Assembly: GCF_001667145.1 (NCBI RefSeq)
Contig: NZ_LZIF01000111.1
Location: 38,863 to 102,862, forward strand
Reading direction: 5' to 3'
Source: Mycobacterium sp. 852002-51971_SCH5477799-a
GTDB taxonomy: Bacteria; Actinomycetota; Actinomycetes; Mycobacteriales; Mycobacteriaceae
DNA: 64,000 bases
Below are positions 33,593 to 42,310 of the stretch, piece after piece. The position numbers and the translations under genes were made by a program. The first letter of the stretch is position 1. Every line of letters begins with the position of its first letter. The notes under the pieces are model-generated. The model saw only the letters and a list, made by a program, of their open reading frames with translations, was not told the origin of the DNA and did not search any database.

Positions 33593-35952
33593 CGCGTCGA
33601 CGCCTCCTCCTTCGCGATCAGCGCCGCGACCGCGGCCTGGCCCAGGGCCAGCCCCCCGTCGTTCGGCGGCACGGTGTGATGGGTGAGAACCTCAAACCCG
33701 TTCTGCCGCAGCAGCGAACGGCACGCGCCCAGCAACAGGACGTTCTGGAACACCCCGCCAGTGAGACCCACCAGCGTGGTGCCGCCCGCCACCTGGGTGA
33801 CGACTTCGGCGACGGCGGCGGCCACGGCGCGGTGAAACGCAGCGGCGAGCACCGGCGGTGGGGTCCCGTCGTGCAGGGCCGCGACCATGGCCCGCACCGT
33901 CGGGGCCGGATCGATGACCCCGTCGGGGCGCACCGGCAGCGGCAACGCCGGCTGGGTGCCGGTCTGACCGGCCGCCAGCGCCTCGAGCTCAATCGCGGCT
34001 TGCCCCTCGTAGTCGATGCGGTGCCGCACCCCGAGCAGGGAGGCGACCGCGTCGAACAGGCGGCCCACGCTCGAACACGGCACGCAACCCGCTCCGGTCT
34101 CCAATTGCGAACGGACCAACTGCAATTCGGCAGCGGTGGCGGCGGTCACCGGTGCCAGGTCGGGGGTCCACTCGATGCCGGCCACCCACAACTGGGACAG
34201 CGCCGTCCGCCAGGGGTTACGCACCGCCGCGTCCCCGCCCGGCAGCGGCACCGCCGCCAGGTGCCCGGCCCGAACGAAACGATGGCTTCGGGTGTCGAGG
34301 GTGAGAATCTCACCGCCCCAGATCGTTTCGTCGCAGCCGTATCCGGTGCCGTCGAAGGAGACCCCGACGATGGGTTCGCCGAGACGCCCGTGTTCGGCCA
34401 GCAGCGACACCACGTGGGCGTGGTGGTGCTGGACCAGATTCAGCGGGCGTTCGTCCGCATGTCGCTCGGCCCAGCTTCGGGTGTGATAGCCCGGATGCAG
34501 GTCGGCGGCCAGCCGCACTGGCCGGCCGCGGATTTCGCTGAGCTGGCTCACCGCCCGCTCGAAGGCGCGCAGCGTCTCCCAGGTGGCCATGTCGCCGATG
34601 TGGCCGGACAGGTAGGCCCGGTGGCCGTCGGTGAGGCAGAAGGTGTTCTTCAGTTCGCCGCCCACGGCCAGCACGGCGGGGGACCCGACCTTCAAGTCGA
34701 TCGGCAGCGGCGCGTAGCCGCGGGACCGGCGGATCGGCAGTTCGTGGGCTGCGCCCTCATCGTGGACGACGCGCACCACCGAGTCGTCGCACGGCACGTG
34801 AATAGGTCGGTCATGATCGAGTACGGCGTCACACAGCGCGGAAAGCCGTTGCCTTGCATCACTATTAGTGAAGCAGATGGGCTCATCAGAGCGGTTGGCA
34901 CTGGTCAGCACCAGCGCGTCGGGCCCAGGCCCAGAGGCTCCGGGCACCGGCGCGAGTAGCAGGTGATGGATGGGGGAGTACGGCAGCATCAACCCCAGCA
35001 GCGGGCTGCCGGGCGCGACCGCCGCGGCGACCGGAGCGCCGGCACGCCGCCGCAGTAACACGATCGGGCGGGCCGGACTGGACAGCACCGCGGCCTCGGC
35101 GTCGTCGACGTGCGCGTAGCGGCGCGCGACGTCTAGATCCCGCACCAGCATGGCAAACGGCTTGGTGCCACGCGCTTTCCGCGCGCGTAACGCGTCGACC
35201 GCCGTCGCGTCGTCGACCGCGCCGGCCAGGTGATAGCCGCCGACGCCCTTGATGGCCACCACCGCGCCGGATGCCAACGCGACCTGCGCCGCGTTCAGCG
35301 CCGCGTCCGAGCCACTCACGCGGCCGGCCGGCGATGCGAACCACAGGCTCGGCCCGCAGTCGGGGCAGGCGATCGGCTGCGCGTGGAATCGGCGATCCGC
35401 CGGATCGTGGTATTCGGTGGCGCAGCGCGCGCACATGGCGAACCCCGACATCGTGGTGGCCGGCCGGTCGTACGGGAGGTGTCTGATGATGGTGAACCGG
35501 GGCCCGCAGTTGGTGCACGTCACAAACGGATGGCGGTAGCGCCGGTCGAGCGGATCGAACAGTTCGGCGATGCAGTCGTCGCACACCGCGATGTCGGGCG
35601 GGATCGGGGTGGTCGTGCCGGTGGCCGATTGGCTTGCCACGATCTTGAATTCGGGTGGGCACGCGGGGTCGACGGCGACGCCGGCGACCCGCACGTCGGC
35701 GATCCGTGCCAGGGGCGGCGCCTGCGCGCGCAGCCGGCGACCGAATTCCGCCACCGAGGCGGGCCCGCCCTGCACCTCGAGAAAGACCGCACCCGAGTCG
35801 TTACCGACGAATCCGGCCAGACCCAGTTCTGTCGCGATCCGGTGCACGAACGGACGGAAGCCGACCCCCTGCACCACGCCGGTCACCGTGACGCGCTGCC
35901 GCACTTGGGTGTCAGGGCGGCCGGGTCGCAACAGCAGTGGGGTATCGGTCAT
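33589..35952 (-). CDS. hypF: Carbamoyltransferase HypF
   Basis: Makes carbamoyl-AMP from carbamoyl phosphate and transfers it to HypE, the first step of CN ligand synthesis. The 787-residue protein shows the full domain order: acylphosphatase (VVQGVGFRPFVHRIA, 1-95), two zinc fingers (CDDCIAEL...CTNCGP and CARCATEY...CPDCGP, about 110-185), YrdC-like (KGVGGYHLAGAVDDA, about 205-395) and Kae1-like carbamoyltransferase (HHHAHVVSLLAEHG, SFDGTGYG, LTGGVFQNVLLL). Confidence 0.96.
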   Translation of the reverse strand: MTDTPLLLRPGRPDTQVRQRVTVTGVVQGVGFRPFVHRIATELGLAGFVGNDSGAVFLEVQGGPASVAEFGRRLRAQAPPLARIADVRVAGVAVDPACPPEFKIVASQSATGTTTPIPPDIAVCDDCIAELFDPLDRRYRHPFVTCTNCGPRFTIIRHLPYDRPATTMSGFAMCARCATEYHDPADRRFHAQPIACPDCGPSLWFASPAGRVSGSDAALNAAQVALASGAVVAIKGVGGYHLAGAVDDATAVDALRARKARGTKPFAMLVRDLDVARRYAHVDDAEAAVLSSPARPIVLLRRRAGAPVAAAVAPGSPLLGLMLPYSPIHHLLLAPVPGASGPGPDALVLTSANRSDEPICFTNSDARQRLSALCDAVLDHDRPIHVPCDDSVVRVVHDEGAAHELPIRRSRGYAPLPIDLKVGSPAVLAVGGELKNTFCLTDGHRAYLSGHIGDMATWETLRAFERAVSQLSEIRGRPVRLAADLHPGYHTRSWAERHADERPLNLVQHHHAHVVSLLAEHGRLGEPIVGVSFDGTGYGCDETIWGGEILTLDTRSHRFVRAGHLAAVPLPGGDAAVRNPWRTALSQLWVAGIEWTPDLAPVTAATAAELQLVRSQLETGAGCVPCSSVGRLFDAVASLLGVRHRIDYEGQAAIELEALAAGQTGTQPALPLPVRPDGVIDPAPTVRAMVAALHDGTPPPVLAAAFHRAVAAAVAEVVTQVAGGTTLVGLTGGVFQNVLLLGACRSLLRQNGFEVLTHHTVPPNDGGLALGQAAVAALIAKEEASTR

Positions 35953-35953
35953 C

Positions 35954-36220
35954 TCAACCCGCCTCCGGGTGCGGTGCCAGGTCCGTGCGGCCCCGGCCCA
36001 TCAGCTCGAGGCCGGCCATCGCCTGTTCGGCCCCGGCCTGATCCGTCTTCTCCACGACGAAGCCCATGTGGATGATCACCCAGTCGCCGGGCGCGAACGT
36101 CTGTTCCGGCAACATACCAACGTTGACCTTGCGTTGTTCACCGGTGACGTTGACGAGTGCGAGCTGTCCCTCGAAACCGTCCAGCATTTCGATGACCTGT
36201 CCGGGTATCCCCAAACACAT
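35954..36220 (-). CDS. hypC: Hydrogenase maturation chaperone HypC (copy 2)
   Basis: An 88-residue HypC/HupF-type chaperone, MCLGIPGQVIEM at the start and DWVIIHMGFVVEKTD near residue 55, then a tail ending LAPHPEAG. It differs from copy 1 and sits between hypF and the maturation protease, so the two may be specialised, one for Fe(CN)2CO assembly with HypD and one for the large-subunit precursor, though this cannot be decided from sequence. Confidence 0.93.
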   Translation of the reverse strand: MCLGIPGQVIEMLDGFEGQLALVNVTGEQRKVNVGMLPEQTFAPGDWVIIHMGFVVEKTDQAGAEQAMAGLELMGRGRTDLAPHPEAG

Positions 36221-36223
36221 GGC

Positions 36224-36718
36224 TCAGCACCCCTTTTCGGCCGCGGACGGCGCGGCCTGCAACGCCGCGACGATCTCTTCCACCGCCCGCGCCGCCCGGG
36301 GGACGGCCTGTGCGACCGGTGCGGTCAGGCCGATACCCTCCTGGACGCTGCCCGCCTCGCAGCCCACCACCACGGTGTAGGGCGGTTGGCCACCCAGCGC
36401 CCGCAGGCTGGCGAAGACCGCGGCGGGGTCCATGCTGTGCCCGTCGAGGCCGTCGGGCCCGGACGACGACTCGTGGTCGGCCTGAAAGACGTGCAACGTG
36501 CCGGGATGTCCCCGGCTCGGCACGGCGTCGACCAAAACCAGCGTGTCCCACTCTTCGAGCAGGTCATACGCCAGGTGCATGCCCCGGATTCCGTAGTCGA
36601 TGACCTGGACCGTCGGATCATCCTGGGGCAGTTCGGCGTTGCGAACCACTTCCGAGCCGAACCCGTCGTCGCCCAGGAAGATGTTTCCGATCCCCGCTAC
36701 CAGGATGCGCGTCGTCAT
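36224..36718 (-). CDS. Hydrogenase maturation endopeptidase (HybD/HyaD family)
   Basis: A 164-residue nickel-dependent protease that removes the C-terminal peptide of the large subunit after metal insertion. Family motifs are intact: LVAGIGNIFLGDDGFGSEV, VIDYGIRGMHLAYDL, LVLVDAVPSRG and the His in LDGHSMDP. The expected substrate is the hydrogenase large subunit in this cluster, which carries a 22-residue extension. It ends three bases before the second hypC. Confidence 0.9.
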   Translation of the reverse strand: MTTRILVAGIGNIFLGDDGFGSEVVRNAELPQDDPTVQVIDYGIRGMHLAYDLLEEWDTLVLVDAVPSRGHPGTLHVFQADHESSSGPDGLDGHSMDPAAVFASLRALGGQPPYTVVVGCEAGSVQEGIGLTAPVAQAVPRAARAVEEIVAALQAAPSAAEKGC

Positions 36719-36735
36719 GGTGGCACCCGCGTCGG

Positions 36736-36855
36736 CTACATCCGCCTCAACTTGAGATAGCGTCGGGCATCCGGCACCGATATCGCGCCGAGCGCCAGCC
36801 CGATCGCTGCCACCAGCGCGACGATGGCGATGAAGATCCAACCTAGGACTTCCAT
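36736..36855 (-). CDS. 39-residue single-helix membrane peptide (DUF6893-like)
   Basis: Too short for most gene finders but well supported. An AAAGGAG site is followed six bases later by ATG; the product is MEVLGWIFIAIVALVAAIGL... with one transmembrane helix, then the basic amphipathic end SVPDARRYLKLRRM and a TAG stop at 36736. I recall similar small proteins (DUF6893) beside actinobacterial group 1h hydrogenase genes. A membrane-anchoring or interaction role for the hydrogenase is an inference. Confidence 0.75.
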   Translation of the reverse strand: MEVLGWIFIAIVALVAAIGLALGAISVPDARRYLKLRRM

Positions 36856-36867
36856 AGTGAACTCCTT

Positions 36868-38208
36868 TCAGGGGTTTGTGCTGTGCTGCGACTGCAGCGG
36901 TTCGACTTCGTCGGGGGAGAAGTACAGGTAGCGGCCGTACCAGTCGTGCAGGTCCGCCGCCGGGTCCTCGTCGACGACGACGCCGACGTGCTTGTTGCCT
37001 TCGACGTCCTCATGCACCGACGTGACGCGGGCGATCTTGCCCGCGACGAAGATGTCCTGGGCGTCGGCGTTGCGCCGTGGGCGCAACCGGACCCTGCTGC
37101 CCCGCGCTATCCGGATCCCGTTCACCAGCACCGCGTCGATCTCGGGTCGAACGGCGTTGTCGGCCAGTGGATCCCACCAATCCACTCCTTCGGGGATCTC
37201 GGGTACCAGGCCAACGGGGACGTTGAGCGCGTGCGGATCGCGCAGCACGCCGTGCAGTCGCGCCATGGCCTCGGGCGACATGGCGTCGCATTCGTCGATG
37301 ATGCGCGCGGCCCGCGGGTCGGTCGCCCGGGCCTGCGCCTTCTCGTCATCGGTCATGGTCATCACGCGCAGGGTGAGGATCTCGTCGATCTCGGTGCAGT
37401 CGTAGAGGGCGGTGTCGCTCTGTTCGGCGACCTCCGGGTGGTCGTAGAGGATGATCGGTGAGATCAGCAGCATGTCGTCGGCGCCCGGCGGACCCGCGAG
37501 TACCGGGAAACAGCGATGCCGGCCGCACCGGGACACCGCATCGGCCGCGGACGGTGGCGACTCGAGCAGCGAGATGAAGCGCCCGCCAACCACTTCGGCG
37601 ATGAGGTGCGTCCCGATCATGGATCGCGCGATCACTGAATCTTTATCGTCATGTGCGTTGACGGGCGCGCCGATGTTGGCGACCCGCACCGAGACCCGCC
37701 GCAGGTTGCCGTCGGGCTCGCTGGTGACGGTCAGGACGCCGCGTATCTCGTGGCGTTCGCGCACCAGTCGGCCGCCGTCCAGTATTTCGATGTCCGTTGC
37801 CGCCTCGGCGGTCACCGGCAGCGACCAGGGTTCGTCCCCGAATGCGAGGGGGCCGAAGGCGGTCTCGCATTCCACCGCTTCGTCCCAGGTCAACCACGAA
37901 CCGGCCGGGGTTCGCAGTTCGTCGACGGGTGCGTAATCGCCGGCATCGGTGGCTTGTTCGGCGCGCCGGTGCTGCAGTTGCAGGAACCGCACCACCAGCG
38001 TCAGGGCCCGGGCGTCGGCGACCAGGAAATCCGCGGCAATGGCGTCGTCTTCGCCCAGGCCGGATTCGGCCGCTCCCGGGGTCCCCAAAACGCCGAATTG
38101 CCAGCGAGATTGATTCTTGCTCGATGTCCCTCGGTAAGGGTAGAGCAGATAGCCTTCGTAGAGCACCGCGTCGGCGACGGCGCGGGCGCGATCCCAGCTC
38201 GATGTCAT
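36868..38208 (-). CDS. Hydrogenase-cluster protein of unknown function, 446 residues
   Basis: A soluble protein beginning MTSSWDRARAVADAVLYEGYLLYPYR. The N-terminal region has beta-rich character (RWQFGVLG, VLTVTSEPDGNLRRVSVRVAN); a CGRHRCFPVL patch lies near residue 235. The C-terminal segment (RGSRVRLRPRRNADAQDIFVAGKIARVTSV...VVVDEDPAADLHDWYGRYLYF) is a conserved block I associate with group 1h clusters. No catalytic motif is recognised. Its start overlaps the DUF6084-like stop as ATGA. Confidence 0.75.
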   Translation of the reverse strand: MTSSWDRARAVADAVLYEGYLLYPYRGTSSKNQSRWQFGVLGTPGAAESGLGEDDAIAADFLVADARALTLVVRFLQLQHRRAEQATDAGDYAPVDELRTPAGSWLTWDEAVECETAFGPLAFGDEPWSLPVTAEAATDIEILDGGRLVRERHEIRGVLTVTSEPDGNLRRVSVRVANIGAPVNAHDDKDSVIARSMIGTHLIAEVVGGRFISLLESPPSAADAVSRCGRHRCFPVLAGPPGADDMLLISPIILYDHPEVAEQSDTALYDCTEIDEILTLRVMTMTDDEKAQARATDPRAARIIDECDAMSPEAMARLHGVLRDPHALNVPVGLVPEIPEGVDWWDPLADNAVRPEIDAVLVNGIRIARGSRVRLRPRRNADAQDIFVAGKIARVTSVHEDVEGNKHVGVVVDEDPAADLHDWYGRYLYFSPDEVEPLQSQHSTNP

Positions 38209-38858
38209 CGCGTCACCTCGCGATCGGTGACGTCAAGCAACGAGGTGATCGCGTGGTCGAAGTCAAGCATTCCGTGGGCGGACTTGTAACCGGCCAGTTG
38301 CTCGATGGTCTCGTGGCTCAGCCGAATCCATCCGCTGTTGGGATAGTGCTGTGCGACCAGGTCACGCCAGACCGTGACCGGCATCGCGTAGTTGTCCTCG
38401 CAGTCCCACGACACCTGCTGAACCGAGAATCCGCGCTCGGAGTTGACGAAAATCGTTCCGCTGAACAGGAACTGCAGCGGAACCGCGCCGTCGCGCAGCG
38501 CGTGCAGGTACTTGGCGGCGGCCACCTCGAAGTCGTAGGTGCATTCCAGGGGCAGGGTCGCGATCGTGTGACCGGTGAACCCCGGCACCATTGCGGCGCA
38601 ATGCTGCCAGAGGAAGGTGCGTTGGGTGCTGGCCCAGCGTTCGCGGCCGCCGAACAGATCCAGCAGCCCGGCCGCTTCGTCGTCGGAGTAGGAACGGCGC
38701 AGCGGTTCGATCCGGACCTGGCAGCGCAGGGCGATGGCGTGCACCGGGTCGTCGCCGCTGGCGGTGACACCGACGCGGGCGGTGAGGACCGGGCTGACGG
38801 TATAAGGCTCGGCGGTCACGTCCAGGACCGCGAAGCTCACGTTCATCGGCGCGTTCAT
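38205..38858 (-). CDS. Hydrogenase-cluster protein, DUF6084-like
   Basis: A 217-residue protein predicted to be beta-rich: FAVLDVTAEPYTVSPVLTARV at the start, RCQVRIEPLRRSYSDDE, TYDFEVAAAKYLHALRDG and VPLQFLFSGTIFV. I recall DUF6084 in actinobacterial hydrogenase operons. No cofactor ligand pattern is visible. It overlaps both neighbours by four bases, so the three proteins are probably made in fixed proportion. Confidence 0.72.
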   Translation of the reverse strand: MNAPMNVSFAVLDVTAEPYTVSPVLTARVGVTASGDDPVHAIALRCQVRIEPLRRSYSDDEAAGLLDLFGGRERWASTQRTFLWQHCAAMVPGFTGHTIATLPLECTYDFEVAAAKYLHALRDGAVPLQFLFSGTIFVNSERGFSVQQVSWDCEDNYAMPVTVWRDLVAQHYPNSGWIRLSHETIEQLAGYKSAHGMLDFDHAITSLLDVTDREVTR

Positions 38859-39499
38859 CGCGGTGTCCTCGTGGCACGGGTGGCGAGCCGGTCGAAGAAG
38901 CCGTCGATGAATTCGCGGGCCTGCTGGCCGCCGTCGAAGCCGCGCCATACCAGGCGCAGTCGTCCAACGAATTCGTAGCAGGCATCGATGGGCACCAGAT
39001 ACGTTTGGGGTTGCGATAATTCGCCATCCTGGGCGCTGTCGGACACCCGGACCAGCAGCGCCTCCACGTCGTCGGCCAGCAGACTCACCCGCGGGTCGGC
39101 GCCGCGGATGGTGTCCCAGACCTCCATGTCCAGCTCGGATTCGCATGCACCGGCCGGCCCCGGGTAAAAGGCGACGGTGTGCCCAAGGGCGGAGTTGGTG
39201 AAGAAGAACGCGACCCCGACCGGGATCTGCAGTGCCTCCCACACCAGGCGATCGAGTGCGAAGTCGGGAAACGACAGATAGCGATCCGGCACCGCGCGGT
39301 AACGCAGGTCGGCTTCGGTGTCGGTGAACAGCAGATAGCAGGCGCGGCAGACGCACATCAGTTGTCGGCCTGCCACATTGACCACGTGCTGGTGCTCGTC
39401 GGCGATCGACTCCGCGCACATCTCGCAACGTTCGCCCGGCGGCTCGGGAGCGCGCCGGTCGTTCCGGACGCGGGCCAGGACCTCGAACGGGGTGCTCAT
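38855..39499 (-). CDS. Hydrogenase-cluster protein, DUF5947-like
   Basis: A 214-residue protein with an N-terminal metal-site-like pattern: CEMCAESIADEHQHVVN and, further on, CVCRACYLLF, suggesting a zinc or iron-sulfur centre in residues 20-60. The remainder (VAFFFTNSALGHTVAFYPGPAGACESEL) is mixed alpha/beta. I recall DUF5947 as a companion of group 1h hydrogenases; function unknown. Confidence 0.73.
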   Translation of the reverse strand: MSTPFEVLARVRNDRRAPEPPGERCEMCAESIADEHQHVVNVAGRQLMCVCRACYLLFTDTEADLRYRAVPDRYLSFPDFALDRLVWEALQIPVGVAFFFTNSALGHTVAFYPGPAGACESELDMEVWDTIRGADPRVSLLADDVEALLVRVSDSAQDGELSQPQTYLVPIDACYEFVGRLRLVWRGFDGGQQAREFIDGFFDRLATRATRTPR

Positions 39500-40407
39500 G
39501 CCGGTGCGCCCAACGCGGCGGTCCGCAACGCTACGGACAGCAGTCCGTCGCGGGTCAGCAGCGGAATGGGGTCCAGGTGGCCGGCCGAGTCACGGGCCGC
39601 GGCGGCTCCCGCACCGACCACGTCGAAATCCGTTTCACAGCCCGCACAGCGCAGCATCCGGCCGTGCAGTTGCGAACCGGCCAGCGAGTCGTCACACACC
39701 GGGCAGCGATCCCGGTAAGCGAAGGTCTGGTCACCGACACGGCAGCCCAGCACGGTTACCCCGTCGATCACGAATCCCGCCACTTCGCCGGATGCCAACT
39801 CGGCGAGTTCGGGCGCCGGGTGCCAGGCGGTCGGCCCATGGCCGTTGGAATGCAGCCGCGTCAGCAGGGATTCGGCGGGAATGACATTCGCCGGAGCGGT
39901 CTCGGCGGTCACCACCTCGATCGAGGAGATCTCCGGTGCGGCCGCGCGGACCGCGTCCTGCACGGCCAGCTCCAGAGTCACCGCCGACGACGGGCAGCTC
40001 TTGCAGCTGCCCTTGAAGGCCAGCCGCACGACGTCGCCGCCGACGACCTCGAGCAGGTCGACGTCGCCGCCGTGCGAACCCAGGTAGGGCCGCACCCGGT
40101 CCAGCGCGTCGGACACCCTGCGGTACACGTCGTGCGGATGCAGACCGTGCACCAGGAGCAGGCTGGCCACCAGGTCGTCGGTGGCCAGCCGCTCGACCAG
40201 TCCCCCTTCCGGCCCGGGATCGCCGGCTAGCCGCACGATCCGTTCCAGCCCGGCGCCGTACAGCCCGACTACCTCGCGAACCAGTTGCTGCGCACGGTCA
40301 TACGCGGCGGCCCCACCTGCCGCGCAGGAATCGAGCAGTGTCTGGATCCGATCGCCCGCTTCACGCCACTGCGCGTCGTTCGCGGACTTCTCCGGGCGAT
40401 CCGCCAT
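39496..40407 (-). CDS. hhyE: HhyE-like iron-sulfur protein (NifU-type and Rieske-like domains)
   Basis: A 303-residue protein encoded directly behind the large subunit. The middle holds a NifU C-terminal-type domain with GSCKSCPSSAVTLELAVQDAV (CxxC cluster ligands). The C-terminus (about 205-270) resembles a Rieske/rubredoxin module: CPVCDDSLAGSQLHGRMLRCAGCETDF, with four cysteines where true Rieske proteins have two Cys and two His. In M. smegmatis, HhyE-type proteins are needed for hydrogenase activity, presumably passing electrons onward. Overlaps the DUF5947-like gene by ATGA. Confidence 0.82.
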   Translation of the reverse strand: MADRPEKSANDAQWREAGDRIQTLLDSCAAGGAAAYDRAQQLVREVVGLYGAGLERIVRLAGDPGPEGGLVERLATDDLVASLLLVHGLHPHDVYRRVSDALDRVRPYLGSHGGDVDLLEVVGGDVVRLAFKGSCKSCPSSAVTLELAVQDAVRAAAPEISSIEVVTAETAPANVIPAESLLTRLHSNGHGPTAWHPAPELAELASGEVAGFVIDGVTVLGCRVGDQTFAYRDRCPVCDDSLAGSQLHGRMLRCAGCETDFDVVGAGAAAARDSAGHLDPIPLLTRDGLLSVALRTAALGAPA

Positions 40408-40410
40408 GCG

Positions 40411-42210
40411 TCACTCCTCGACGGGTGACTGGGTTGGCGTGTGCAGTCTGTCCAGGGTCTTGCCCTTACCCAGGTACATGTGCACGCCACACGGCAGGCA
40501 TGGATCGAAGCTGCGGACCGTGCGCATGACGTCGATTCCCTTGAAGTTGTCGCGGCCGTTCTCCTCGAAGATCGGCTGCCCCTGCACCGCATCCTCGTAC
40601 GGACCCGGTGTGCCATAACTGTCGCGCGGGTTGGCATTCCACGGTGTGGGCGGGTACGGGTGATAGTTGGCGATCTTGCCGTCCCGGATCACCATGTGGT
40701 GGCTGAGCACACCGCGCACCGCCTCGGTGAAGCCGCAGCCGATGGCCTCGTCGGGCACCTCGAACTTCTCCCACGTCTTGGTGCGCCCGGCGCGAATCTC
40801 CTCGAGCGCCTTCTCGGCGAAGTGCAGCGCGCACGCCGCCGCGTAGGCCTGGAAGTAGGTGCGCGCCCGGTCGCGTTCGATCGTGTTGCTGCCGTACTTG
40901 GGGATCTTCCACTCCAGTTCGACGGGCCCCTTCAGGGCCGTCTTGGGCAGGTTGATCTTGACGCTGCTGCCGGTCGCCTGCACGTAACCGATGTTTACCA
41001 GGCCGGCCAGCGCCGTCGCCCACAGCCGGGCCAGTGGTCCGCCGCCGGTGTCCAGCGCGAGGTGGTCCTTGCCGTCGAACCAGCGCGGTGACATCACCCA
41101 GCTGTATTTGCCGCCCTCTAAGTCCCGCTTTTGCGGGTGCGGGTTGGTGTGTTGGTTCCACGGGTGGCGCCGGTCCACCGGGTTGCCCAGCGGGTCGGTC
41201 TTGACGAACATCTCCTGGTCGGTCCAGTCATCGTAATATGAACTGCCCAACAGGATTCGGATGCCGAGGTTGATGTCCACCAGCGAGTGGGTGACCAGCT
41301 TGCCGTCGACCACCACGCCCGGGGTGACGAACATCGCGTTACCCCAGCGCTCCATGTCCTTGTATTCGAAGTTGCACACCTCGGGATCCTGGAAGGAACC
41401 CCAGCAGCCGAGCAGGGTGCGGCGCAGCCCGACGTTCTCGTAACCGGGCAGGGCCTCATAGAAGAAGTCGAACAGGTCGTCGTGCATGGGCACGACCTTC
41501 TTCATGAACTCGACATAGCGCATCAGCCGCGTCATGTAGTCGGTCATCAGCTGAACGGTCGCGACGGTGCCGACCCCACCGGGGTACAGCGTGGACGGGT
41601 GCACGTGGCGACCCTCCATGAGGCAGAACATCTCTCGTGTCCAGCGGCTGACCACGAGCGCCTCGCGGTAGAACTCGCCGCTGAACGGGTTGAGCGAGCG
41701 CATGATGTCGGCGATCGTCTTGTACCCGTGCGCGTCGGCGTGCGGTGCCGGGGTTTTCTCTGCCAGGGAAAGCACGCTCGGGTTGGTCTCGGAGACCATC
41801 TTCTCGCAGAAGTCCACGCCCACCAGGTTCTCCTGGAAGATGTTGTGGTCGAACATGTATTCCGCGGCCTCGCCGAGGTTGACGATCCATTCACCCAGAT
41901 GCGGCGGCTTGACGCCGTAAGCCATGTTCTGCGTGTAGCACGAACAGGTGGCGTGGTTGTCCCCGCAGATGCCGCAGATGCGGCTGGTGATGAAGTGGGC
42001 GTCGCGGGGATCCTTGCCCTTCATGAAGATCGAGTAGCCGCGGAAGATCGACGAAGTGCTGTGGCACTCGACGACTTCTTTGTTCTCGAAGTCGATCTTG
42101 GTGTAGATGCCCAGGCTGCCCACGATCCTGGTGATGGGGTCCCAGGCCATGTCGACCAGTTGGCCGGGCTCCCGCTTGGCGTGGGTGGGGTCAGGAATGA
42201 TGGTTGTCAT
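40411..42210 (-). CDS. hhyL: [NiFe] hydrogenase large subunit, group 1h
   Basis: The H2-splitting subunit, 599 residues. The four Ni-Fe cysteines sit in the L1 motif RICGICGDNH (C79, C82) and the L2 motif DPCLPCGVH (C571, C574). Cleavage after H577 by the cluster protease would remove a 22-residue tail. L1 with the following ATCSCYTQN and L2 with GVHMYLGKGK fit the actinobacterial group 1h (group 5) type, known for oxidising atmospheric H2. The start at 42210 (MTTIIPDP) was preferred to an in-frame extension lacking conserved sequence. Follows the small subunit after 100 bases. Confidence 0.95.
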   Translation of the reverse strand: MTTIIPDPTHAKREPGQLVDMAWDPITRIVGSLGIYTKIDFENKEVVECHSTSSIFRGYSIFMKGKDPRDAHFITSRICGICGDNHATCSCYTQNMAYGVKPPHLGEWIVNLGEAAEYMFDHNIFQENLVGVDFCEKMVSETNPSVLSLAEKTPAPHADAHGYKTIADIMRSLNPFSGEFYREALVVSRWTREMFCLMEGRHVHPSTLYPGGVGTVATVQLMTDYMTRLMRYVEFMKKVVPMHDDLFDFFYEALPGYENVGLRRTLLGCWGSFQDPEVCNFEYKDMERWGNAMFVTPGVVVDGKLVTHSLVDINLGIRILLGSSYYDDWTDQEMFVKTDPLGNPVDRRHPWNQHTNPHPQKRDLEGGKYSWVMSPRWFDGKDHLALDTGGGPLARLWATALAGLVNIGYVQATGSSVKINLPKTALKGPVELEWKIPKYGSNTIERDRARTYFQAYAAACALHFAEKALEEIRAGRTKTWEKFEVPDEAIGCGFTEAVRGVLSHHMVIRDGKIANYHPYPPTPWNANPRDSYGTPGPYEDAVQGQPIFEENGRDNFKGIDVMRTVRSFDPCLPCGVHMYLGKGKTLDRLHTPTQSPVEE

Positions 42211-42310
42211 CGCGCTACTTCTTCCCGCTTTGGCTGTCGTCAGCGTTGGCTGATGTGGCGACGGCTCTTCGGCTACGAGTGGAGAAGAGCGCGCCGACCG
42301 GGTAGGTGAC

